Source: an uncultured Flavihumibacter sp. (GTDB taxonomy: Bacteria; Bacteroidota; Bacteroidia; Chitinophagales; Chitinophagaceae). From it: 11,849 nt of DNA. The DNA is taken from the NCBI GenBank assembly GCA_946482545.1, contig CAMLRX010000150.1:1-11849 (forward strand), written 5' to 3'. The notes under the pieces were generated by a model that saw only the letters and a list, made by a program, of their open reading frames with translations, made no database searches and had not been told where the DNA came from. Made by a program: the position numbers and the translations under genes. Below are positions 7,031-11,849 of this stretch, in pieces (within the stretch, counting starts at the first letter, position 1; each line of letters starts with the position of its first letter).

Positions 7031-7623
7031 CTACGGAATGGTTTGTAGTGAGGGGAATGCGCCAGGGCCAGCATGGGGCGGTCGCCACTGCTGTCGCCAT
7101 AAGCCAGCACATGATCGAATTGTTGGGTGTTGAACAGCGCCGCGATACGGGCCACTTTTTCAGCCCCGTAACAATTATTGCCTATTATTTTGCCTGTAAG
7201 CAGTCCGGTCTTCGTTTCAAGCTGTGTGGCGATCAATTGCAGCCCTTCTTTTTCCGCCCATTTTCTGATCCAGTTTTCAGGCGATGCCGATACGATTACG
7301 ATGGTGGCGCCTTCTTTTTTCAACCGGGCGATCTCTTCCATGGCGCCGGGTCTCAACAGCCCGGGGATCATTTTTTCCGCGAAGTCATCACAATATTGCT
7401 GGAATGTATCCAGTGGCATTCCACCGAAGAAATGCGCGAGTATCCTTTCTTTCACCTGCTGGTTGCGCAGTAATTTTATTTTCATGCCCACCAGGTAGGG
7501 GGCATTGCGAACGAAACCATTATAGAAAGCGGCTTTCCCTTTACTGAATTTAATGAATTCCAGCAGGGTGTCGTGGGTGGTGATGGTGCCGTCAAAATCG
7601 AAAAGCGCGAGTTGCTTCTTCAC
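7027..7623 (-). CDS. HAD-superfamily (subfamily IB, SerB-like) phosphatase of the polyprenyl-phospho-pentose operon
   Basis: This encodes about 198 residues from the GTG at 7623. All four HAD motifs are present: LFDFDGT (nucleophile Asp9, acid Asp11), SAS near 112-114, Lys156 in GAEKVARI, and GDSSGD (Asp177, Asp181). A helical cap occupies about residues 15-95. An in-frame ATG at 7692 would give a 221-residue form, but its extra residues do not look HAD-like and lie over the end of the SDR gene. The GTG start gives the compact GTGA overlap with the SDR stop, and the core begins right after it. The HAD-IB fold hydrolyses small phosphomonoesters. In this operon the missing step after the UbiA enzyme is removal of the 5-phosphate from polyprenyl-phospho-5-phosphoribose, which makes that the most attractive role (inference). 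A generic phosphoserine-phosphatase-like role is the alternative. Its stop overlaps the next gene's TTG start. Confidence 0.83.
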   Translation of the reverse strand: MKKQLALFDFDGTITTHDTLLEFIKFSKGKAAFYNGFVRNAPYLVGMKIKLLRNQQVKERILAHFFGGMPLDTFQQYCDDFAEKMIPGLLRPGAMEEIARLKKEGATIVIVSASPENWIRKWAEKEGLQLIATQLETKTGLLTGKIIGNNCYGAEKVARIAALFNTQQFDHVLAYGDSSGDRPMLALAHSPHYKPFRS

Positions 7624-8351
7624 AATTTCATTTTTTTGAACATGAACTCGGGGATCATTTTGATGATCAGCATGATCCATTTCCAGAACCACTTTACGTA
7701 AACCACGTTCTGCTTACGTTCCACGGCTTTGTACACGGCTTCTGCCACGTCTTCAGGATGTCCGGTAAGCAATTTCGGAAGCGGCATGTTTTCTGTCATC
7801 CGGGTATAAACGAAACCGGGCTGAATGGTGGCCACATGCACGTTGTGGTGGAACAGCCTGTTCCGGAGGCCGGAAAGATAAGCCGTGAATCCTGCTTTTG
7901 CGCTGCCATAAAGATAGTTACTCATTCTGCCACGTTCTCCTGCCACGGAGCTGATGCCCGCGATGGCACCTTTGCCCATGCTTTGGTAATGATTGGCAAT
8001 GATATTCAGAATAGAGACCGCGCCGGTGTAATTGGTATGAATAATGGCTTCCGCTTCCTGCCAGTGCTGCTCGGCTGTTTCCTGCACACCAAGTAAACCG
8101 AATACACAAATGGTGATATCGGGCTTAACGGGGAGCGATTGAAAGAATGCCTGGTGTGAATGGAAATCCGCAGCATCAAAATCATGCAATGTACAGGTTA
8201 CATTGTTGCGGATAGACAGGTCAGATGCCGTTGCCTTCAGTCGTTCCGGCTTCCTTGCGGCCAGTTGAACATCATATCCTTTGGCCGCGTATTTCAGGGC
8301 GATGGCACCCGCCATATCGGAGCTGGCACCCAATATCAGTACAGTTGGCAT
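7620..8351 (-). CDS. dprE2: DprE2-like short-chain dehydrogenase (polyprenyl-phospho-2-keto-pentose 2-reductase)
   Basis: This encodes a 243-residue SDR. The NAD(P) site is LILGASSDMAG (residues 5-15), which matches the GASS-type glycine motif of DprE2 proteins. The catalytic residues are Asn107 (HTNYTG), Ser135 (GISSVAG), Tyr148 and Lys152 (YGSAK). IQPGFVYTRM (176-185) is the usual post-catalytic PG motif. The C-terminal 23 residues (WFWKWIMLII then KMIPEFMFKKMKL) are aromatic, hydrophobic and basic, and suit peripheral binding to a membrane-bound lipid substrate. In mycobacteria DprE2 reduces the 2-keto intermediate made by DprE1 to decaprenyl-phospho-D-arabinose with NADH. Here the DprE1-like gene ends only 3 nt upstream, which strongly supports the pairing. 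Its TGA overlaps the HAD gene's GTG start. Without the neighbour it would only be called a generic SDR. Confidence 0.82.
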   Translation of the reverse strand: MPTVLILGASSDMAGAIALKYAAKGYDVQLAARKPERLKATASDLSIRNNVTCTLHDFDAADFHSHQAFFQSLPVKPDITICVFGLLGVQETAEQHWQEAEAIIHTNYTGAVSILNIIANHYQSMGKGAIAGISSVAGERGRMSNYLYGSAKAGFTAYLSGLRNRLFHHNVHVATIQPGFVYTRMTENMPLPKLLTGHPEDVAEAVYKAVERKQNVVYVKWFWKWIMLIIKMIPEFMFKKMKL

Positions 8352-8354
8352 ATT

Positions 8355-9689
8355 TTATTTTGAAGTAAGGTGTAATCTTTCCGATTGAACGGATCTTATT
8401 TTATTGGCGGGATTGTATTGTTTCACGATCTCCCTGAAACGCTGCAGATTGGGATAACCTGCTTCAAGTATTTCAGGTTTCATCCGGGCATCTTTCGACA
8501 TGTACAAACGGCCATTGTATTTCAGCACGATCTGGTCCAGTTCATCCAGGAATTCAAACAAGCCATCTCTTACTGGAAAATCAAGGGCCAGCGTATAGCC
8601 TTCGCTGGGAAAACCGATGAGGGTCTCTTTATCGCCAAACACTTTTAATACGGCAAGGAAGGAGCCCATTCCCCGGTCGCTGATTTTTTGCAGGATTTCA
8701 ATAAGTCCCTGTTTGGCGCTCATGGGCACTACGAACTGGTATTGTACAAAGCCTTTCTTTCCGTAGCCCCGGTTCCAGTGCAGGATCGCGTCGAGCGGGT
8801 AAAAGAAGGGCTCGTAAGAAACAACGTTGTCGATGTATTTTTTGAAATTCTTACCGTAATACAAGAAGTTGAAAGCCTTAACGGTAAATGTGTTCAGCAC
8901 CCATGATGGGAGGTTGAAGGGGAAGGTGATCTGCTTTTTTTTCGGCAGGGCCAATGGCGCTTCTTTTTGTTTGGGGGAAAGTTCATTCAGCTTTGCATGT
9001 TCGCCCACCATGAGGATGCTGCGGCCGAAGTTTTTACCTTTTTTCAAACAGTCGATCCAGGCTACGGAATAAGTCCAGTCTTTGTATTCGTCGAAAAGGC
9101 GTATTATTTCTTCCAGGTTCTCCGCTTTGATCTGTTTCTGGCGGATATAAGATGTTTCAATCTTTTTCATGGAGAATTTCACGCGGGTAATGATGCCTGT
9201 AAGGCCCATTCCGCCTGCGGTAGCTTCAAAAAGATCGCTGTGCAGGGTGGGGGAACAGGTAACGGTGGAACCATCTGCCAGGAGAATATCCATTTCAATC
9301 ACATGGTGGGAGAAGTTGCCGTCAACGTGGTGGTTTTTTCCATGCACATCGCTACCGATGGCACCGCCAATGGTGATGTATTTTGTGCCGGGAGTCACGG
9401 GCAGGAACCAACCTTTGGGTATGGATACTTCCAGCACCTGATCGAGGGTGATGCCGCTCTGGCACTCAAAGATGCCATTCTCCGTATCGAAAGAAAGTAT
9501 TTTATTGTATTTCGTGGTGTTGATGGTGCGGGCGGCCAGCGAGGCATCGCCATAACACCTGCCATTGCCGCGGGGGATGAAGGGATCGTCTTTGGTTACC
9601 AGCTTCTGAAGGTCCTCATCGAAGCTGAAAAGTTGTTCATCCGATTCCATAACCGGGTAATTGCCCCAGTTCGCGATTGCTTTTTTCAT
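8355..9689 (-). CDS. dprE1: DprE1-like FAD-dependent polyprenyl-phospho-ribose 2'-oxidase
   Basis: This encodes a 444-residue protein of the VAO/FAD-linked oxidase family. The FAD domain shows RGNGRCYGDAS (residues 40-50), PVTPGTKYITIGGAIGSDVH (97-116) and GKNHH (117-121), matching the mycobacterial DprE1 pattern around its flavin-contacting His132 (His116 here). GLTGIITRVKFSM follows at about 162-174. The C-terminal substrate domain contains FVQYQFVVP (314-322), LALDFPVRDG (367-376) and RLYMSKDAR (394-402); Lys399 corresponds to the essential Lys418 of the M. tuberculosis enzyme. DprE1 oxidises the 2'-hydroxyl of polyprenyl-phospho-ribose, giving the keto sugar that DprE2 reduces. The residue aligned with the benzothiazinone-reactive Cys387 is Ala368. 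The gene begins with ATG 60 nt after the UbiA gene and ends 3 nt before the SDR. Related sugar-lactone oxidases are the alternative family, but the context argues for DprE1. Confidence 0.87.
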   Translation of the reverse strand: MKKAIANWGNYPVMESDEQLFSFDEDLQKLVTKDDPFIPRGNGRCYGDASLAARTINTTKYNKILSFDTENGIFECQSGITLDQVLEVSIPKGWFLPVTPGTKYITIGGAIGSDVHGKNHHVDGNFSHHVIEMDILLADGSTVTCSPTLHSDLFEATAGGMGLTGIITRVKFSMKKIETSYIRQKQIKAENLEEIIRLFDEYKDWTYSVAWIDCLKKGKNFGRSILMVGEHAKLNELSPKQKEAPLALPKKKQITFPFNLPSWVLNTFTVKAFNFLYYGKNFKKYIDNVVSYEPFFYPLDAILHWNRGYGKKGFVQYQFVVPMSAKQGLIEILQKISDRGMGSFLAVLKVFGDKETLIGFPSEGYTLALDFPVRDGLFEFLDELDQIVLKYNGRLYMSKDARMKPEILEAGYPNLQRFREIVKQYNPANKIRSVQSERLHLTSK

Positions 9690-9749
9690 GTGCGCCGTTT
9701 TCTGATTGTTTGCCAGATGAAATATGTCCCGTTATCAACGGAGTGTATC

Positions 9750-10664
9750 TCATTTGAATATGGTAATATCTTTCATGTAAATGATCGAAATATAGCTGGC
9801 AATCCAAAGGAGCAGGGTAACCTGGATGAATCGGTCTTTGTAAAGGATCTTAGTTGGAGAACCGGAGTCGGCGGATACGTAAATGATTTGTAAATATCGC
9901 ATAATTCCGGCTAAAACAAAAAGGCAGGTGTAATAAAGACGGTAAGTTCCCATCCTTTCTTCTACTTCCGGCGACATGGTGTACATGAAATAAGCCACTA
10001 CAATTACAGAGCATACGAGTGCCAGCAGTGTGTTCATGAAGTCGAGGGAGTACCCTTTGATGGCCTTGCGCATATCGGTGCCTGAACTGAGTTTCAGCAG
10101 GATGTCATCCCTCCGTTTTCCGATGGCCATGAAGAGCGCGAGCAGGAACACCATGATGATGATCCATTCGGAAAGCGGAATAAATGAGATAACGGAGCCG
10201 GCTTTTATGCGCAGTACAAAACCAATGGCTACCAGTACAATGTCCAGTATGGGGATATTTTTTAGTCCGAAGGAGTAACCCAGGTTGATGAGAAAGTAAA
10301 TGCCGAGGATAAAAGCGAATTTGTCGCGCACAAACCAGGCCAGGGTAAAGCCACCGGCCAGCAGGATGAAAAAGATAACCAGTGCCATGTTGGGGGATAC
10401 GGCGCCGGAAGCCAGGGGACGTTTGCATTTCACAGGGTGCTTCTTATCATCTTCCCGGTCCCTGTAATCGTTCAATATGTATATAGCGCTTGCTACAGCA
10501 GAAAATGCCAGAAAGCCAAGGAAGATCCGGTACATCACCGGGAAATTGAAGAATTCTCCTGCAAAGAAAACCGGAATATAAAGGAACAGGTTTTTGGCCC
10601 AGTCTTTCGGTCTTAATAGTTTCAGATATGCCACTGGTAAGAGTTTGAGCGCCAAAATACACAC
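9750..10664 (-). CDS. UbiA-family polyprenyl-phosphate phosphoribosyltransferase (DPPR synthase-like)
   Basis: This encodes up to 304 residues with about eight to nine membrane helices. The Asp-rich motif is NDYRDREDDKKHPVKCKRP (residues 65-83), close to the NDxxDxExDxxHPxKxxRP pattern of mycobacterial decaprenyl-phosphate phosphoribosyltransferase (Rv3806c). The second region, GYSFGLKNIPILDIVLVAIG followed by FVLRIKAG (129-156), also fits that subfamily better than quinone- or haem-pathway UbiA enzymes. The reaction joins PRPP to polyprenyl phosphate at the inner membrane, giving polyprenyl-phospho-5-phosphoribose, the first step of D-arabinofuranose donor synthesis. It is the promoter-proximal gene of the five-gene operon. 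The start is uncertain: the frame opens with GTG at 10664 just after a TGA, but GTG at 10634 gives MAYLKLLRPKDWAKN, which looks like a typical family N-terminus (294 residues). An ATG at 10671 is in another frame. Confidence 0.86.
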   Translation of the reverse strand: MCILALKLLPVAYLKLLRPKDWAKNLFLYIPVFFAGEFFNFPVMYRIFLGFLAFSAVASAIYILNDYRDREDDKKHPVKCKRPLASGAVSPNMALVIFFILLAGGFTLAWFVRDKFAFILGIYFLINLGYSFGLKNIPILDIVLVAIGFVLRIKAGSVISFIPLSEWIIIMVFLLALFMAIGKRRDDILLKLSSGTDMRKAIKGYSLDFMNTLLALVCSVIVVAYFMYTMSPEVEERMGTYRLYYTCLFVLAGIMRYLQIIYVSADSGSPTKILYKDRFIQVTLLLWIASYISIIYMKDITIFK

Positions 10665-10752
10665 AATTCATTAAAAGTTATAGCGTTTTAGCTGGAACAG
10701 TGTGATTATTTTTAATAAGTTTACAAATACAACTCCCTGTAAAACAACTTTT
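10665..10752. promoter_or_regulatory. Divergent promoter region between the UbiA operon and the membrane protein gene
   Basis: This 88-nt A/T-rich gap separates two divergent starts and must hold the promoters of both transcription units unless they lie inside the genes. For the plus strand, TAAGTTTA (10716-10723) resembles a Bacteroidota -7 box and lies 29 nt before the ATG, but no good -33 TTTG is spaced correctly. For the minus strand, TGTATTTG (complement of about 10723-10730) is one base off the -7 consensus, without a matching -33. The 7-mer AACTTTT occurs in mirrored positions at both ends, at 10746-10752 on the plus strand and as the complement of 10673-10679 on the minus strand. Confidence 0.45.
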
Positions 10753-11849
10753 ATGTTGAAAAAATGGTATGGTTATACCGATATCTTCTTTATCCTTCTT
10801 CTGGCCGTAGTTCCGCTCTTCGTTACTTTTCCTTACCGGGTGAATATCTTTCTATCCTGGGAAGGTGCTTACCGCATAAGTGAAGGGCAGCTTCCCTTTC
10901 GTGATTTTGGAACACCCCTGGGTGGCATGTACTGGGTGATTCCCGGCATTTTCTTTAAAATCTTCGGTCCGCAGATGGTGAGCCTCATCAAAGCGCAGGT
11001 GTTTATTAATATTATCTCCGGACTGGCATTCCGCTCCATCCTGAAGAGCCTGGACGTACATGCGGGCATCCGGTATATTTCGGTATTGCTGTACTGTATA
11101 TCCTTTTCCTTTTTTAATTTCTGGCCCTGGTACAATCATTCGGTGATTGTGTACGAATTTATTGGGCTGGCTTTCCTGTTCAGGTACCTCTCTAATGCAA
11201 CGGCACCGCGCGCCTTATTTTTCGCGCTGCTGGGTGGGGTGTTCATGTTCTTTTCCTTCATGACCAAGCAGGATGGTGGCGCTATGGGATTTCTGATTGG
11301 CGCTGCCCTCGCCGCTTACCATGCTTTCACGAATAAGGTATGGAAGGGATTATTGTTGTATGTGACAGGCTTCGTGGCCTTGCTGGTATTGGTGATAGCC
11401 ACACTTGGTCCCAATGGTTTCGGCTACTGGTTCAACCACGGTCAGGCACCACACAGCGCCCGGGTGGTGCCCTTCGATCTGCTGGACGAATTTTTTACGG
11501 GTTCCGAATGGATCAAGTTTTACCTCGCTATCATCTTTATTTTGATGATTCCCCGTTTCAATCGTTTCAAAGATTGGCTGAACGATAAAGGTGAAGTGAT
11601 GTTCTTCCTCCTCACTATGGCCATTCTGCTGGAGGCGAGCGTGTTCCAGGTGACCAGTTATACGCCGCCCGATAACAATATTTTCTTCCACAGCTTCGCT
11701 TTTGCCTTCATCCTGTACAGGTTAAGCAAGCTGGCTTTGCTGGATTTCGCGAAACCGCTCACCCTTTTTATTGGTTTTGCCGGCTTAATGCTCTGGTGGA
11801 GTGAAGTGTATTGGAAGTACATCCAACGGATCGCGGCAAGGGCGTTGCC
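10753..11849 (+). CDS. Polytopic membrane protein, GT-C glycosyltransferase-like (3' end missing)
   Basis: The frame from ATG 10753 stays open for 365 codons to the right edge, so the gene is truncated by the window. The product begins MLKKWYGYTDIFFILLLAVV and has about ten hydrophobic segments (near residues 10-28, 58-72, 83-97, 107-124, 130-145, 154-170, 176-190, 198-217, 253-268, 281-297, 311-326 and 334-350). After the first helix comes a loop, SWEGAYRISEGQLPFRDFGT then PLG (35-57). This WxGAYRxxxGxxPxxDF pattern recurs in GT-C/GT39-like membrane proteins that use lipid-linked sugars. A later loop, GYWFNHGQAPHSARVVPFD (224-242), may be periplasmic. The catalytic residue cannot be fixed; Glu37 and Asp51 are candidates. 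It is transcribed away from the UbiA operon across an 88-nt gap, so a role in using the same pentose donor is plausible but is inference. It could instead be a polymerase or flippase-like membrane protein. Confidence 0.78.
   Translation, partial: MLKKWYGYTDIFFILLLAVVPLFVTFPYRVNIFLSWEGAYRISEGQLPFRDFGTPLGGMYWVIPGIFFKIFGPQMVSLIKAQVFINIISGLAFRSILKSLDVHAGIRYISVLLYCISFSFFNFWPWYNHSVIVYEFIGLAFLFRYLSNATAPRALFFALLGGVFMFFSFMTKQDGGAMGFLIGAALAAYHAFTNKVWKGLLLYVTGFVALLVLVIATLGPNGFGYWFNHGQAPHSARVVPFDLLDEFFTGSEWIKFYLAIIFILMIPRFNRFKDWLNDKGEVMFFLLTMAILLEASVFQVTSYTPPDNNIFFHSFAFAFILYRLSKLALLDFAKPLTLFIGFAGLMLWWSEVYWKYIQRIAARAL

Noticed and set aside
7624..7692. N-terminal extension of the HAD phosphatase to ATG 7692
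   Set aside because: The added residues are not HAD-like and are read over the end of the SDR gene; the GTG at 7623 gives the normal compact start with a 4-nt overlap.
9730..9742. Small hairpin CCGTT/AACGG in the gap between the UbiA and DprE1 genes, as an attenuator
   Set aside because: A 5-bp stem with a 3-nt loop and no U-run is too weak to support termination.
8967..9893. A 308-codon open frame on the plus strand, antisense to the DprE1-like gene and the end of the UbiA gene
   Set aside because: It crosses two well-supported minus-strand genes and the gap between them, and its translation has no recognisable domain. It looks like a shadow frame due to codon bias.
1..11849. Mobile element, phage, CRISPR, tRNA or toxin-antitoxin content
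   Set aside because: No transposase, integrase, direct-repeat array, cloverleaf or small paired ORFs were recognised on either strand.

Overview
The window looks like a chromosomal segment of a Bacteroidota bacterium, probably Chitinophagaceae or a relative (inferred, not proven). The signs are two secreted proteins ending in type IX secretion (T9SS) type A sorting domains, a promoter of the Bacteroidota TTTG-N19-TAnnTTTG type, no clear Shine-Dalgarno sequences, and moderate GC content. I see no rRNA, tRNA, CRISPR array, insertion sequence or integrase.

Layout. (1) 1-1309 (+): the 3' part of a gene for a multi-PKD-domain surface protein with a T9SS tail. It faces a second T9SS cargo gene at 1384-3054 (-), and a perfect 22-bp inverted repeat between them can terminate transcription from both sides. 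(2) 3055-3384: a 330-nt non-coding divergent region carrying a good promoter for the minus-strand gene. (3) 3385-5688 (+): a two-gene operon for a periplasmic FAD sugar dehydrogenase, made of a gluconate-2-dehydrogenase subunit-3-like chaperone or Tat carrier and a GMC flavoprotein with FAD, catalytic His/Asn and [3Fe-4S]-type cysteine motifs. (4) 10664 down to 5630 (-): a tightly packed five-gene operon, UbiA-type phosphoribosyltransferase, DprE1-like flavoprotein, DprE2-like SDR, HAD phosphatase, GT-C membrane glycosyltransferase. (5) 10753 to the right edge (+): a divergently transcribed polytopic membrane protein, also GT-C-like, cut off by the window end.

The main interest is region 4/5. 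The enzymes match step by step the mycobacterial route to polyprenyl-phospho-D-arabinofuranose: PRPP plus polyprenyl phosphate gives polyprenyl-phospho-5-phosphoribose (UbiA), which is dephosphorylated (here plausibly by the HAD protein), oxidised at C2' (DprE1) and reduced to the arabino epimer (DprE2). The two flanking GT-C-type proteins are candidates for moving the lipid-linked pentose onto a glycan or protein outside the inner membrane. The cassette would thus supply and use a D-arabinofuranose donor in a Gram-negative Bacteroidota, with a HAD enzyme where mycobacteria use a PAP2-type phosphatase. The DprE1-like protein has Ala at the position of the cysteine attacked by benzothiazinones in the mycobacterial enzyme.

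The minus-strand operon overlaps the GMC gene tail-to-tail by 59 bp, so these two unrelated modules share coding DNA at their 3' ends.
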